DNA of 64,000 bases, taken from assembly GCF_000445125.1 (NCBI RefSeq), contig NZ_ATHL01000100.1:1-64000 (forward strand). The letters are read 5' to 3'. A program made the position numbers and the translations under genes. The DNA comes from Novosphingobium lindaniclasticum LE124 (lineage in GTDB: Bacteria; Pseudomonadota; Alphaproteobacteria; Sphingomonadales; Sphingomonadaceae). Shown in pieces: positions 51,273 to 61,473 of this stretch; position 1 is the first letter of the stretch; each line of letters begins with the position of its first letter. The notes below the pieces were generated by a model. It ran no database searches, was not told the DNA's origin, and saw only the letters and a list, made by a program, of their open reading frames with translations.

Positions 51273-51886
51273 AGCGAAACCCCCTTACCCACTTCGGGCT
51301 TGACGTTGACGGTCGCCTCGTCGGGACGGCGAGCGTTCTGCTTGCTGATCTTCTGGCCGCGCGTGCCGCTGCGCTGACGATGGGTCAGGACGATGGCGCC
51401 AACCATGGCGACGAGCAGGATCAGACCGGCCGCTTCGAACAGGAACAGATAGCGGCTGTACATAAGTCCGCCGATCGCCTCGACGTTCGAAGCCCCGGCG
51501 GGCGTGGCCGCTGTGCCATCGGGCGTGCCGAGGTCCAGGGCTCCGGCCTTGTAGGCCCCGATGCCGAGCACCATTTCGGCGAGAAGCACCACCGCGACCA
51601 ACATGCCGAGCGGGAAGTTCTTCACGAAGCCCGCGCGAAGTTCCGCGAAGTCGATGTCGAGCATCATGACCACGAAGAGGAACAGCACTGCCACAGCGCC
51701 GACGTAGACGATGACGAGCAACATGGCGATGAATTCGGCACCGGTGAGAACCATGAGGCCCGCGGCGTTGAAGAACGCCAGGATCAGGAACAGCACCGAG
51801 TGAACCGGATTGCGCGAGAGGATCGTCGCAGCGGCAGACGCGATGGTCAGCACCGCGAAGAGATAGAAGGCGATAGTCTGGATCAT
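51269..51886 (-). CDS. nuoJ: NADH-quinone oxidoreductase subunit J
   Basis: 205 residues, ND6 homologue with five helices. The hallmarks are [51 protein letters not shown] across helices 2-3, in particular the [16 protein letters not shown] helix with its pi-bulge. The C-terminal tail after helix 5 (about 170-205) is basic and polar, presumably cytoplasmic. It starts 12 bases after the nuoI stop. Confidence 0.98.
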   Translation of the reverse strand: MIQTIAFYLFAVLTIASAAATILSRNPVHSVLFLILAFFNAAGLMVLTGAEFIAMLLVIVYVGAVAVLFLFVVMMLDIDFAELRAGFVKNFPLGMLVAVVLLAEMVLGIGAYKAGALDLGTPDGTAATPAGASNVEAIGGLMYSRYLFLFEAAGLILLVAMVGAIVLTHRQRSGTRGQKISKQNARRPDEATVNVKPEVGKGVSL

Positions 51887-51898
51887 ACCCGCGGCCCC

Positions 51899-52384
51899 CT
51901 ATCGGTACGGTGCGTCGGCTTCAAGGTTCGCGGCAATCGCACGCTCCCACTTGTCCCCGTTCGCCAGCAGCTTGGCCTTGTCATAGAGCAGCTCTTCGCG
52001 CGTTTCGGTCGCGTATTCGAGGTTCGGCCCTTCGACGATGGCATCGACCGGGCAGGCTTCCTGGCAGAAACCGCAGTAGATGCACTTCGTCATGTCGATG
52101 TCGTAACGCGTGGTACGGCGCGAACCGTCGTCACGTGGTGCGGCTTCGATCGTGATGGCCTGCGCCGGGCAGATCGCCTCGCAGAGCTTGCAGGCGATGC
52201 AGCGTTCCTCGCCGTTGGGATAACGGCGCAGGGCGTGCTCACCACGGAAGCGCGGCGAAAGCGGGTTCTTCTCGAAGGGGTAGTTGATCGTCGCCTTGGG
52301 CTTGAAGAAATACTTCAAGGTCAGCCAGTGCGCCTTCACGAACTCCCAGAGCGTGAAGCTCTTTATGAGTTGTCCGACGGTCAT
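51899..52384 (-). CDS. nuoI: NADH-quinone oxidoreductase subunit I (two 4Fe-4S clusters)
   Basis: 161 residues. Two ferredoxin motifs, [12 protein letters not shown] (about residues 60-71) and [12 protein letters not shown] (about 99-110), hold clusters N6a and N6b in the peripheral arm. The N-terminal amphipathic stretch ([22 protein letters not shown]) docks on the membrane. It overlaps the nuoH stop by four bases (ATGA). Confidence 0.98.
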   Translation of the reverse strand: MTVGQLIKSFTLWEFVKAHWLTLKYFFKPKATINYPFEKNPLSPRFRGEHALRRYPNGEERCIACKLCEAICPAQAITIEAAPRDDGSRRTTRYDIDMTKCIYCGFCQEACPVDAIVEGPNLEYATETREELLYDKAKLLANGDKWERAIAANLEADAPYR

Positions 52385-53427
52385 TGGAAGTGTCCGGTAG
52401 CCATGAGGTAGCCGCTGACGATTACGACGAACAGCAGCGATACGGGCAGGAAGACCTTCCAGCCCAGGCGCATCAACTGATCATAGCGATACCGCGGAAC
52501 GGTGGCCTTGATCCAGCTGAACACGAAGAAGAAGAAGAAGACCTTGAGCAGGAACCATACGAAGCCCGGCACGAGGTAGAGAACGGGAATGTCGAGCGGC
52601 GGCAGCCAGCCACCCCAGAACAGCGTCGCGTTGAGCGCGCACATCAGGAGCACGTTGGCATATTCGCCCAGCCAGTAGGCGGCGAAGGCCATCGACGAAT
52701 ATTCGGTCTGGTAACCGGCGACGAGTTCCGATTCGGCTTCGGTGAGGTCGAACGGCGCGCGCTGCGTTTCCGCAAGGCTCGAGATCAGGAACATCACCCA
52801 CATCGGGAAGAGCAGCGGGTTCGCGACGAAACCGTTGATGATTCCGAAGACGTGGCCCTTCTGCGCCCAGACGATGTCGTTGATGTTGAACGTGCCCGCC
52901 CAGAGAACGACGCAGATCAGGATGAAGCCGATCGAGACTTCATACGAGATCATCTGCGCCGAGGCGCGCATCGCCGAGAAGAACGGATACTTCGAGTTCG
53001 AAGCCCAGCCCGCCATGATCGTGCCGTAGACGCCCAGCGAACTGATCGCGAGGATATACAGCAGGCCGATGTTGATGTCGGCCAGTATCGCGCCCGAGTT
53101 GAATGGGATCACTGCCCAGGACAGCAGCGCGAGCGTGAAGGTCACGATCGGGGCAATCAGGAACAGGCCCTTGTTCGCGGCCGAGGGAACGATGGTTTCC
53201 TGAAGGAAGACCTTCAGGCCATCCGCGAAGGACTGCAGCAGGCCGAACGGGCCGACAACGTTGGGACCCCGGCGCAGTGCCATCGAGGCCCAGATCTTGC
53301 GGTCGACATAGATGATCATCGCCACCGCCAGCATCAGCGGCAGCGCGATGAGCAGGATGCCACAGATCGTGGACACGAACCATGCCCACTCGTAGCTCAT
53401 CCCGAGATTTTGGAAGAAGCCGGTCAT
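52381..53427 (-). CDS. nuoH: NADH-quinone oxidoreductase subunit H
   Basis: 348 residues, eight helices, the ND1 homologue forming the quinone entry. Motifs include [26 protein letters not shown] (about residues 50-75), the Glu-rich loop [28 protein letters not shown] (about 225-252), and the C-terminal [18 protein letters not shown]. It overlaps the nuoG stop by four bases. Confidence 0.98.
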   Translation of the reverse strand: MTGFFQNLGMSYEWAWFVSTICGILLIALPLMLAVAMIIYVDRKIWASMALRRGPNVVGPFGLLQSFADGLKVFLQETIVPSAANKGLFLIAPIVTFTLALLSWAVIPFNSGAILADINIGLLYILAISSLGVYGTIMAGWASNSKYPFFSAMRASAQMISYEVSIGFILICVVLWAGTFNINDIVWAQKGHVFGIINGFVANPLLFPMWVMFLISSLAETQRAPFDLTEAESELVAGYQTEYSSMAFAAYWLGEYANVLLMCALNATLFWGGWLPPLDIPVLYLVPGFVWFLLKVFFFFFVFSWIKATVPRYRYDQLMRLGWKVFLPVSLLFVVIVSGYLMATGHFQ

Positions 53428-55442
53428 TCCGCAGCCTCCGCCAGGTCTTCACCGTGTAGCAGTTCGGCCGAGCAACGCTGCATGACGGCGCTCGCGCGGG
53501 CGATCGGGTTGGTCATGTAGAAGTCCTTGATCGGATAGGCGATCTGGCCGGCTGCGGAACCGCCGCCGCTGGGCAGAACGCTCCCGTAATCGGCAAGACC
53601 TTCGCTGCCGAGCGCGGGAACTTCCGCGATCATTGCGTCGCGCAGTTGATCGAAGCTGTCGAAGCCCACCGTCACGCCGAAGGCGTCGGCGAGCGCGCGC
53701 AGGATCGTCCAGTCTTCACGGGCATCACCCGGAGCGAAGACGGCTTTGTCGGACCACTGCACGCGGCCTTCGGTGTTGACGTAAGTGCCTGCCTTTTCGG
53801 TATAGGCCGCAGCCGGCAGGATCACGTCGGCCGCGTGAGCGCCCTTGTCGCCGTGATGGCCGATATAGACGATCATCGAGCCTGCGAACCTGGTATAGTC
53901 CACCTCATCGGCGCCGAGCGCGATCAGCACCTTGGGCTTGGCAGCGACGAGGTCGGCGATGCCGCCCTTCTGCGCGTAGCCGAGCATCAGGCCGCCCATG
54001 CGCGAAGCCGCCATGTGGAGGACATTGAAACCGTTCCACTTGGTACCGTCTTCGAGATCGCGAACGAGGTTGAACTGGCCTGCGAGCGCAAGGCCCGCTT
54101 CCAGACCGCCACGACCGAGCGCCGCGCCGCCGAGGATCACCGCCGGACGCTTGGCGTTCGACAGGGCATCAACGACCGCCTGCGGAAGATTGCCGAGAAC
54201 CGAGAGATCCTCGCCCAGGAATTCGCCGCCGAAGGTGGTTTCCCACTCGGGACCGACGAGGAACACCTTGGCGCCGCGCTTCACCGCCTTGCGCAGGCGG
54301 ACGTTGAGCAGCGGGGCTTCCCAGCGCACGTTGCTGCCGGCGATCAGGATCGCGTCGGCGGTCTCGATACCCGAGAAGGTCGTGTTGAAGTTGACCGCCG
54401 CGAGGCTGTCCGTCGCATAATCCATCCCGGTCTGGCGGCCTTCGATGAGCGTCGAGCCGAGCGCGCCGACCAGCTTCTTGGCGGCGAACATCGTTTCGCA
54501 ATCGACCATGTCACCGGCGATCACGCCGATCGAACTACCGGGGTTCAGCGTGGCGATAGCCGCGAACGCCTCGTTCCAGCTGGCTGCGACGAGCTTGCCG
54601 TCCCGGCGCAGGAACGGCTTGTCGAGACGGCGCTTGGTAAGCCCGTCGACCATGTAGCGCGCCTTGTCGCTGATCCATTCCTCGTTGACGTCGTCGTTGT
54701 TACGAGGAAGCACGCGCAGCACTTCGCGGCCGCGCGCATCGATGCGGATGTTGGCCCCGGTAGCGTCCGACACGTCGATGCCCAGCGTCTTCTTGAGTTC
54801 CCATGGACGGGCTTCGAAGGCGTAGGGACGAGAGGTGAGCGCACCGACCGGGCACAAGTCGATCACGTTGGCCGACATCTCGTGCTTGGCAGCATGTTCG
54901 AGATAGGTCGTGATCTGCATGTTCTCGCCGCGATAAAGCGCGCCGATCTCGTCCACGCCGGCGATCTCTTCCGAGAAACGCACGCAGCGGGTGCAGTGGA
55001 TGCAGCGCGTCATCTGGGTCTTGATGAGCGGGCCCATGTACTTTTCGGTGACCGCGCGCTTGTTCTCATCATAACGCGAGGCGCCGCGACCATAGGCGAC
55101 CGACTGGTCCTGAAGGTCGCACTCCCCGCCCTGATCGCAGATCGGGCAGTCCAGCGGGTGGTTGATGAGGAGAAACTCCATCACCCCTTCCCGCGCCTTC
55201 TTGACCATTTCGGAATCCGTGCGGATCTCCTGGCCTTCGGTGGCCGGCAGAGCGCACGAAGCCTGGGGCTTCGGCGGTCCGGGCTTCACTTCGACCAGGC
55301 ACATCCGGCAGTTGCCGGCGATGCTCAGTCGTTCGTGATAACAGAAGCGCGGGATTTCCTTGCCGGCAAGCTCGCAGGCCTGCAGCACGGTTGCGCCGTT
55401 GGGGACGTCGATCTCGACGCCGTCGACTTTGACCTTGGGCAT
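53424..55442 (-). CDS. nuoG: NADH-quinone oxidoreductase subunit G
   Basis: 672 residues. The N-terminal ferredoxin module has [15 protein letters not shown] (about residues 34-48) for 2Fe-2S cluster N1b. The HxxxC-x2-C-x5-C set follows in [18 protein letters not shown] for N5 and [16 protein letters not shown] for N4. The molybdopterin-oxidoreductase-like domain from about 215 on has no cofactor role in complex I. It overlaps nuoF by one base. Confidence 0.97.
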   Translation of the reverse strand: MPKVKVDGVEIDVPNGATVLQACELAGKEIPRFCYHERLSIAGNCRMCLVEVKPGPPKPQASCALPATEGQEIRTDSEMVKKAREGVMEFLLINHPLDCPICDQGGECDLQDQSVAYGRGASRYDENKRAVTEKYMGPLIKTQMTRCIHCTRCVRFSEEIAGVDEIGALYRGENMQITTYLEHAAKHEMSANVIDLCPVGALTSRPYAFEARPWELKKTLGIDVSDATGANIRIDARGREVLRVLPRNNDDVNEEWISDKARYMVDGLTKRRLDKPFLRRDGKLVAASWNEAFAAIATLNPGSSIGVIAGDMVDCETMFAAKKLVGALGSTLIEGRQTGMDYATDSLAAVNFNTTFSGIETADAILIAGSNVRWEAPLLNVRLRKAVKRGAKVFLVGPEWETTFGGEFLGEDLSVLGNLPQAVVDALSNAKRPAVILGGAALGRGGLEAGLALAGQFNLVRDLEDGTKWNGFNVLHMAASRMGGLMLGYAQKGGIADLVAAKPKVLIALGADEVDYTRFAGSMIVYIGHHGDKGAHAADVILPAAAYTEKAGTYVNTEGRVQWSDKAVFAPGDAREDWTILRALADAFGVTVGFDSFDQLRDAMIAEVPALGSEGLADYGSVLPSGGGSAAGQIAYPIKDFYMTNPIARASAVMQRCSAELLHGEDLAEAAE

Positions 55443-56743
55443 TACTCGGCAGCCTCGCGGACGTTATCGGCGATCCGGCGCTCAAGCTCCGGACGGAAGT
55501 GCTTGATCAGGCCCTGGATCGGCCAGGCGGCCGCATCGCCCAGAGCGCAGATGGTGTGACCTTCGACCTGCTTGGTCACCTGCTGCAGCATGTCGATCTC
55601 CTCGACTTCCGCGTTGCCGGTGCGCAGGCGCTCCATCACGCGCCACATCCAGCCCGTGCCTTCGCGGCAGGGCGTGCACTGGCCGCAGGATTCGTGCTTG
55701 TAGAAGTACGAGATGCGGCTGATGGCGCGAACGATGTCGGTGGACTTGTCCATGACGATGACGGCGGCGGTGCCGAGGCCCGAGCCGACCGCCTTCAGAC
55801 CGTCGAAGTCCATCGGCGCATCCCACATGTCGGCAGCCGGAACCAGCGGAACCGACGAACCGCCGGGGATCACCGCCAGCAGGTTGTCCTTGCCGCCGCG
55901 AATGCCGCCACAGTGACGCTCGATCAGCTCGCTGAACGGGATCGACATCTCTTCCTCGACCACGCAGGGACGGTTCACGTGCCCGCTGATCTGGAAGAGC
56001 TTGGTGCCCTTGTTGTTCTCGCGGCCGAAGCTGGAGAACCACGCGGCGCCGCGACGCAGGATGGTCGGGGCGACGGCGATGGATTCCACGTTGTTGACCG
56101 TGGTCGGGCAGCCGTAGAGGCCCGCACCGGCCGGGAACGGCGGCTTCAGGCGGGGCTGGCCCTTCTTGCCTTCGAGGCTCTCGATCATCGCGGTTTCTTC
56201 GCCGCAGATGTAGGCGCCGGCACCGCGGTGGACGAAGACGTCGAAGTCGTAGCCCGAACCGCAGGCGTTCTTGCCGAGAAGACCGGCCGCGTAGGCCTCT
56301 TCACGGGCTGCGAACAGCGTTTCGGCTTCGCGGATGTATTCGCCGCGGATGTAGATGTAGGCCGCGCGCGCACCCATGGCGAAGCCCGCGACCAGCGCGC
56401 CCTCGAACAGGAGGTGCGGATCGTGCCGCATGATCTCGCGATCCTTGCACGAACCCGGTTCGGATTCGTCGGCATTGATCACGAGGAAGCTGGGCTTCGG
56501 GTTGCCCGCCTGGTCGAGCGGCGGCTGCTTGGGCATGAAGGACCACTTCATGCCGGTGGGGAAGCCCGCACCACCGCGACCGCGCAGGCCTGAAGCCTTC
56601 ATCTCGTCGATGATGGCATCACGGCCGCGCTCGATCAGCGCCTTGGTGTTGTCCCAGGCGCCGCGCGCCTGCGCTTCCTTGAGGTTCCACGGCTGATACC
56701 CGTAGAGGTTGGTGAAGATGCGATCCTTATCGAGGAGAGCCAT
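55442..56743 (-). CDS. nuoF: NADH-quinone oxidoreductase subunit F (NADH/FMN)
   Basis: 433 residues from the ATG at 56743, chosen because GGAG lies nine bases upstream; a GTG two codons earlier is also in frame. [15 protein letters not shown] (about residues 53-67) binds FMN and [17 protein letters not shown] follows, and the N3 cluster Cys are in [12 protein letters not shown] (about 345-356) with a fourth Cys near 397. It accepts hydride from NADH. The start overlaps the nuoE stop (TAATG). Confidence 0.98.
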   Translation of the reverse strand: MALLDKDRIFTNLYGYQPWNLKEAQARGAWDNTKALIERGRDAIIDEMKASGLRGRGGAGFPTGMKWSFMPKQPPLDQAGNPKPSFLVINADESEPGSCKDREIMRHDPHLLFEGALVAGFAMGARAAYIYIRGEYIREAETLFAAREEAYAAGLLGKNACGSGYDFDVFVHRGAGAYICGEETAMIESLEGKKGQPRLKPPFPAGAGLYGCPTTVNNVESIAVAPTILRRGAAWFSSFGRENNKGTKLFQISGHVNRPCVVEEEMSIPFSELIERHCGGIRGGKDNLLAVIPGGSSVPLVPAADMWDAPMDFDGLKAVGSGLGTAAVIVMDKSTDIVRAISRISYFYKHESCGQCTPCREGTGWMWRVMERLRTGNAEVEEIDMLQQVTKQVEGHTICALGDAAAWPIQGLIKHFRPELERRIADNVREAAE

Positions 56744-57411
56744 TACCACTCACTCCGATAGTCATGGTTTTCGGTGATCATCGCGACCAGGTTGGTCGGC
56801 TCGCCCACCGGCTCGACGGTGTGACGGGCGGGATCCTGGGTGCCGGCCTTGGGCGTTTCACCACGCGCCAGCGCGTCGAGCACCGCGTTCAGGCGGTCCG
56901 ACGTGAGGTCTTCGTAGTTGTCGTCGTTGATCTGGACCATCGGGGCCGAGGCGCAGTTGCCCATGCACTCCACCTCGGTGAACGACCAGAGACCGTCTTC
57001 CGAGATGTGGCCCTTCTTCATGCCGCGCGACTTGCAGGTTTCCAGCAGGTCGTCCGAACCGCGCAGCATGCAGGGCGTGGTGCCGCAGACCTGAACGTGG
57101 AACCGGCCGATCGGCGCGATGTTGTACATGGTGTAGAACGACGCGACCTCGACCACGCGGATAACCGGCATGTCAAGATAGGCGGCGATATATTCCATCA
57201 CCGGGATCGGCAGCCAGCCCTGCGTGTTCAGCTCGGCACCGACCTGGCGCTGGGCAAGGTCGAGCAGCGGCATCACCGCAGAGCGTTGGCGGCCGGCCGG
57301 ATAGCGGGACACGATGTCCTTCGCCTTCTCGGCGTTCTCGGCGGTCCAGGCGAAATTGCCCCAACGGGCCCGAAGCTCGGGCGAGTCGGGTTCGATATAG
57401 CGGTCAGCCAT
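56743..57411 (-). CDS. nuoE: NADH-quinone oxidoreductase subunit E
   Basis: 222 residues. The thioredoxin-like domain binds the N1a 2Fe-2S cluster through [10 protein letters not shown] (about residues 107-116) and [15 protein letters not shown] (about 148-162). [13 protein letters not shown] is the usual start of the fold. The last 35 residues ([20 protein letters not shown]) are a loose extension common in alphaproteobacteria. Its start overlaps the end of the 66-residue gene by eight bases. Confidence 0.97.
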   Translation of the reverse strand: MADRYIEPDSPELRARWGNFAWTAENAEKAKDIVSRYPAGRQRSAVMPLLDLAQRQVGAELNTQGWLPIPVMEYIAAYLDMPVIRVVEVASFYTMYNIAPIGRFHVQVCGTTPCMLRGSDDLLETCKSRGMKKGHISEDGLWSFTEVECMGNCASAPMVQINDDNYEDLTSDRLNAVLDALARGETPKAGTQDPARHTVEPVGEPTNLVAMITENHDYRSEW

Positions 57412-57604
57412 GCTTACCCCTGCGCTTCAGCCACTGGTCCTGGCCGAAAAGAAACAATTCGAAACCACCGATCGCAGTGACCAGCATCGGCAGCAGAGCC
57501 GTGGGCTGGAGACCGAGATAGACGGCGGCGAGATACCAAACCGCCAGAGCGACGCCGGTAACGGCAGCCCAGATACGGGTCAGTTCGAGCGTGTTGAACT
57601 TCAT
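57404..57604 (-). CDS. 66-residue two-TM protein embedded in the nuo operon
   Basis: 66 residues beginning MKFNTLELTR. Two predicted helices (about 10-31 and 36-54) form a hairpin, ending in a basic tail (LKRRGKHG). The start is 11 bases after the NTF2-like stop and the stop overlaps nuoE by eight bases, so it is within the operon and probably coupled. I do not recognise a family. Size and position suit a membrane accessory or assembly factor of complex I, but nothing in the sequence proves it. Confidence 0.75.
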   Translation of the reverse strand: MKFNTLELTRIWAAVTGVALAVWYLAAVYLGLQPTALLPMLVTAIGGFELFLFGQDQWLKRRGKHG

Positions 57605-57615
57605 CGGACGCCCCC

Positions 57616-57966
57616 TCACCGGATGAACTCGACGCGAGAGCACTTGTCGCCCTCGAAGCTGTAGACAGCGAGCACGTCGAAAGGCGCGACGAGATCGGAA
57701 CCGTCCGTGGCCGGGCCGCGCGTGACATGCTCGCGCAGGACCACGTAGTTGTCGGTCTCTTCGCGCGAGACGATCTCGGCCCTGTTCTCGGGCCACCGGG
57801 CGAAAGCCGCCTTGAGACCCGAGCGCGTGCCTTCCTTGCCTTCACGAACCACGGCGCCGCGATAGTTCGCTTCGCTCGCCTCTTCGGTCATGTAGGTGAC
57901 GTAGAGATCGGCGTCCTGCGCATTGTAGGCGGCGATCATGGCTTCTGCGATGGCGAGCTTGCTCAA
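57616..57966 (-). CDS. NTF2-like (SnoaL-fold) protein embedded in the nuo operon
   Basis: 116 residues from the TTG at 57966, which overlaps the nuoD stop (TTGA) and has GGGGAG eight bases upstream; the GTG at 57975 sits too close to that site. The pattern is NTF2-like: an N-terminal helix ([22 protein letters not shown]), then [30 protein letters not shown] and [19 protein letters not shown] strands. No catalytic set is obvious. It lies between nuoD and the 66-residue gene, so a role in complex I assembly or a moonlighting enzyme are both open. Confidence 0.82.
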   Translation of the reverse strand: MSKLAIAEAMIAAYNAQDADLYVTYMTEEASEANYRGAVVREGKEGTRSGLKAAFARWPENRAEIVSREETDNYVVLREHVTRGPATDGSDLVAPFDVLAVYSFEGDKCSRVEFIR

Positions 57967-59174
57967 CGGTCGCACTCCCCGAACACGACGTCGATGGCGC
58001 CGAGAATGGCGGTCGCGTCGGGTAGCATGTGGCCCTTCGACATGAAGTCCATCGCCTGGAGGTGCGAAAAGGCGGTCGGACGGATCTTGCAGCGGTACGG
58101 CTTGTTCGAGCCGTCCGACACCAGATAGACACCGAATTCACCCTTCGGGCTCTCGGTGGCGACGTAGACTTCGCCCTCGGGCACGTGGAAGCCTTCGGTG
58201 TAGAGCTTGAAGTGATGGATCAGCGATTCCATCGACTGCTTCATCTCACCGCGCTTCGGCGGAACGATCTTGCGATCGCTGGAGGCGATCGGGCCTTCCG
58301 GCATCTCGGCCAGGCACTGCTTCATGATACGGGCCGACTGGCGCACTTCCTCGACGCGGACCATGAAACGATCGTAGCAGTCCGAGTTGGTGCCGACGGG
58401 GATCTCGAAGTCCATCCGGTCGTAGACGTCGTAAGGCTGCGACTTGCGCAGATCCCAGGGAATGCCCGCGCCGCGGATCATCGGGCCCGAGAAGCCCCAG
58501 GCGAGTGCGTCTTCCTTGCTCACCAGGGCGATGTCGACATTGCGCTGCTTGAAGATGCGGTTGTCGACCACCAGGCTCATCGCGTCTTCGAACAGCGTCG
58601 GCAGGCGCGTGTCGAGCCAGTCGGCTATGTCGGTCAGCAGCTTGAGCGGCACGTCCTGGTGCACACCGCCGGGACGGAACCAGGCCGAGTGCATGCGCGC
58701 ACCCGATGCGCGCTCGAAGAAGTTGAGGCAGTCCTCGCGGATTTCGAACAGCCACAAGTTCGGCGTCATCGCACCCACGTCCATGACGTGCGAACCGATG
58801 TTGAGCATGTGGTTGCAGATGCGGGTCAGCTCGGCGAACAGCACGCGCAGATATTGCGCGCGGATCGGCACTTCCAGATTAAGCATCTTCTCGATCGCCA
58901 GGACATAGGAATGCTCCATGGCCAGAGGCGAGCAATAGTCCAGGCGGTCGAAGTACGGCAGCGCCTGGAGGTAGGTCTTGTGCTCGATCAGCTTTTCGGT
59001 GCCGCGATGCAGCAGACCGACGTGCGGATCGATGCGCTCGATGATCTCGCCATCGAGTTCCATGACCATGCGCAGAACGCCGTGCGCCGCAGGGTGCTGC
59101 GGACCGAAGTTGATCGTGTAGTTGGTGATGACGTCATCGCCGGTAGTCGGCGACTGCTCGAGTTGGATGCTCAT
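57963..59174 (-). CDS. nuoD: NADH-quinone oxidoreductase subunit D
   Basis: 403 residues, 49-kDa homologue lining the quinone pocket. Conserved stretches are [22 protein letters not shown] (about residues 22-43, with the quinone-site His), [32 protein letters not shown], and FDLRK-like [31 protein letters not shown] and the C-terminal DVVFGECDR end the chain. It is separate from nuoC, as usual in alphaproteobacteria. Confidence 0.98.
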   Translation of the reverse strand: MSIQLEQSPTTGDDVITNYTINFGPQHPAAHGVLRMVMELDGEIIERIDPHVGLLHRGTEKLIEHKTYLQALPYFDRLDYCSPLAMEHSYVLAIEKMLNLEVPIRAQYLRVLFAELTRICNHMLNIGSHVMDVGAMTPNLWLFEIREDCLNFFERASGARMHSAWFRPGGVHQDVPLKLLTDIADWLDTRLPTLFEDAMSLVVDNRIFKQRNVDIALVSKEDALAWGFSGPMIRGAGIPWDLRKSQPYDVYDRMDFEIPVGTNSDCYDRFMVRVEEVRQSARIMKQCLAEMPEGPIASSDRKIVPPKRGEMKQSMESLIHHFKLYTEGFHVPEGEVYVATESPKGEFGVYLVSDGSNKPYRCKIRPTAFSHLQAMDFMSKGHMLPDATAILGAIDVVFGECDR

Positions 59175-59176
59175 GT

Positions 59177-60070
59177 TCAGCTTCCCTCCGGAGCCGGGCC
59201 GTTGCCCTCGTCGGCGCTCGCGCCACCCGTCGCCCCGCGGTCGGGACGGTCACCGGTGGGATCCGGAGCGCCGGGCTCCTTCTTGTCGGTGGTAACCGGA
59301 GCGGGATTGCCCTGCCCCTGACCGGCGATGGTGCCGTCCTTGCCGCCGGGAGCAACCTTGTCGTCGGCCTTGGCGTCGGTCTTTCCACCGGCGCCGCTGT
59401 CGCCCTTCTTCTCGGTCGTCTTGGGTTCCGCGACTGGTGGCGGAGCCGGCTGCTGCGCGACCTTCTCGTCGCCCGGAAGAACGTAGTCAGCACCTTCCCA
59501 GGGGCTCATGAAGTCGAACTGACGCAGGTCCTGCGCGAGCTTGACCGGCTCGTAGACCACGCGCTTGTCTTCTTCGGAATAGCGCAGTTCGGTGTAGCCG
59601 GTGAGCGGGAAGTCCTTGCGGAACGGATGACCTTCGAAACCGTAGTCGGTCAGAATGCGGCGCAAGTCCGGGTTGCCGGCGAAGATCACGCCGTACATAT
59701 CGAACACTTCGCGTTCGAGCCAGCCCGCATTGGGCCAGAGAGTCGTGACAGTCGGGACCGGGGTATTCTCCGCGGCGGAGACCTTGACCATCAAACGATG
59801 GTTCTTCGTCACCGAAAGCAGCATGTAGACTACTTCGAAACGCTCAGGCCGCGAGGGATAGTCGACGCCGGCGATTTCCATCAGCTGCTGATATTCGTGA
59901 TTGTCACGCAGCAGGCGCAGAACGTTCTCGATCTGGTCGCGCGCGACAGTGAACACGACTTCGCCGTGTTCTTCCTTGGCGGAAACCAGCATCGATCCCA
60001 GCACACCGGACAGGCTCTCGATCACGCCTTCGTTCGACGCGAATTTCGGGGCGGAATGCAAAACGGTCAT
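59177..60070 (-). CDS. nuoC: NADH-quinone oxidoreductase subunit C with a long disordered tail
   Basis: 297 residues. The 30-kDa domain occupies about residues 1-205, with [64 protein letters not shown] and [15 protein letters not shown]. The last 85-90 residues are Pro, Gly, Lys, Asp and Ala only ([20 protein letters not shown] onward) and are absent from most NuoC. The frame and codon use continue normally to the stop, so the tail is probably real. Confidence 0.96.
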   Translation of the reverse strand: MTVLHSAPKFASNEGVIESLSGVLGSMLVSAKEEHGEVVFTVARDQIENVLRLLRDNHEYQQLMEIAGVDYPSRPERFEVVYMLLSVTKNHRLMVKVSAAENTPVPTVTTLWPNAGWLEREVFDMYGVIFAGNPDLRRILTDYGFEGHPFRKDFPLTGYTELRYSEEDKRVVYEPVKLAQDLRQFDFMSPWEGADYVLPGDEKVAQQPAPPPVAEPKTTEKKGDSGAGGKTDAKADDKVAPGGKDGTIAGQGQGNPAPVTTDKKEPGAPDPTGDRPDRGATGGASADEGNGPAPEGS

Positions 60071-60077
60071 CGTGCCC

Positions 60078-60656
60078 TTACCTCTCGAGCGTGCCGGCGC
60101 GGCGGATCTTGCGCTGCAACTGCATCACGCCATAGAGCAGCGCCTCGGCGGTCGGAGGGCAGCCCGGCACGTAGATGTCGACCGGAACGATGCGATCGCA
60201 GCCGCGCACGACGCTGTAGCTATAGTGATAATAGCCGCCGCCGTTGGCGCACGAGCCCATCGAGATGACGTACTTCGGATCCGACATCTGGTCGTAGACC
60301 TTGCGGAGCGCAGGCGCCATCTTGTTGCAGAGCGTGCCGGCCACGATCATCACGTCCGACTGGCGCGGGGAAGCGCGCGGCGCGGCACCGAAGCGCTCCA
60401 TGTCGTAGCGGGGCATGTTGACGTGGATCATCTCGACCGCGCAGCAGGCAAGGCCGAAGGTCATCCACCAGAGCGAACCGGTACGGGCCCACTGGAACAG
60501 CTCTTCGGTCGAGGTGACGAGGAAGCCCTTGTCGGAAACTTCCTGATTGAGATCCTTGAAGAACGCCTGATCCGGCGCGGTGATCGCGCCGTGAGCGGTT
60601 CCAGGATGGGCGGCAGCGGCCAGGGGCTGGCCGGCGGAATTGACGAGCGTGCTCAT
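60078..60656 (-). CDS. nuoB: NADH-quinone oxidoreductase subunit B (cluster N2)
   Basis: 192 residues from the ATG at 60656, which gives the normal length and overlaps the nuoA stop by four bases. The N2 4Fe-4S ligands are in [12 protein letters not shown] (tandem Cys, about residues 73-74), [14 protein letters not shown] and [34 protein letters not shown] is also conserved. The N-terminal 40 residues are a variable extension. Confidence 0.98.
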   Translation of the reverse strand: MSTLVNSAGQPLAAAAHPGTAHGAITAPDQAFFKDLNQEVSDKGFLVTSTEELFQWARTGSLWWMTFGLACCAVEMIHVNMPRYDMERFGAAPRASPRQSDVMIVAGTLCNKMAPALRKVYDQMSDPKYVISMGSCANGGGYYHYSYSVVRGCDRIVPVDIYVPGCPPTAEALLYGVMQLQRKIRRAGTLER

Positions 60657-61042
60657 TCCCAGTCCAGAGCTCCCTTTTTCCAAGCATAAGCGAGGCCGAT
60701 CGCCAGTTCGCCCAGAAACACCATCATCGTCAGCCAGCCGGCCCAACCGGTCAGCTTGAGCGAAACGGCCCAGGGGAACAGGAACGCGGCTTCGAGATCG
60801 AAGACGATGAAGAGGATCGCCACGAGATAAAAACGCACGTCGAACTGGCTGCGCGGATCTTCGAATGCGGGGAAGCCGCACTCGTATTCGCTGTTCTTGT
60901 CGGCGCTGGGGTTGTGAGTGCCGGTCAGACGCGAAACGCCCAGCGGCAGCAGCACGATCACCGACGAAAGCGCGAGCGCGACCGCGAGAAAGATCAGGAT
61001 CGGCAGGTATTGTGACAGATCAGTCAATGGTTCTGGCCTCAT
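60653..61042 (-). CDS. nuoA: NADH-quinone oxidoreductase subunit A
   Basis: 129 residues from the ATG at 61042, three transmembrane helices. The loop [45 protein letters not shown] (about residues 48-92) is the diagnostic ND3 loop with the conserved Cys (residue about 54), followed by the Glu-containing second helix. It is the first gene of the operon. A shorter TTG start at LTDLSQYLP is possible since no strong Shine-Dalgarno precedes the ATG. Confidence 0.97.
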   Translation of the reverse strand: MRPEPLTDLSQYLPILIFLAVALALSSVIVLLPLGVSRLTGTHNPSADKNSEYECGFPAFEDPRSQFDVRFYLVAILFIVFDLEAAFLFPWAVSLKLTGWAGWLTMMVFLGELAIGLAYAWKKGALDWE

Positions 61043-61473
61043 ACCGGATACGGCAGCCGGACTCAGCCAAAGACGGGGCCCGGTCGTTGGGGGCGCTCTT
61101 AGGCCAGCCCCTCCCCCTCCGCAAGGTGTCGAAAGGGAATAAATGGCGGAACTCTGCGGTGTTGCGACACGTTCGCAATAACGGCTGCACACGACATAAT
61201 TCGTTACAAGGGCGCATCAAGACGCAACCCTTGAGCGCCGGTAGTTCGGCCGATTCCGTCGTTCACAATCGCTCCGCCCGAGCAGATGCAGGATTTCGAA
61301 TGAGGCTTGCGAAAATGGCCGCTTGAAGCGCCCTCCAAAAGCCACCCTCACGGACCATCTTCAGTTGAGGCAGGATGAGGCAGGACAGGAGTCGCCAATT
61401 GCAATTGGTGCAGTGCAGCACTAGGCTCCTGCCAAGGATACCTGATTTTCAACGCGTGAAAGGCATCATAATA
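61043..61473. other. Intergenic region between nuoA and the thiolase gene
   Basis: About 430 bases with no supported gene. It should contain the main promoter of the whole nuo cluster (minus strand); I cannot place its boxes with confidence. On the thiolase side there is a tandem repeat of GAGGCAGGAT around 61367, then a perfect palindrome and a TGC-rich element described separately. Confidence 0.6.
61395..61427 (+). promoter_or_regulatory. Candidate thiolase promoter with palindrome and PhaR-like TGC box
   Basis: CCAATTGCAATTGG (61395-61408) is a perfect palindrome. Inside and after it TTGCAA (61399-61404) and TAGGCT (61422-61427) are spaced by 17 bases like -35 and -10 boxes. GTGCAGTGCAGCAC (61408-61421) fills the spacer and resembles TGC-rich sites bound by PhaR-type repressors of polyhydroxyalkanoate genes (inference). 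Confidence 0.4.
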
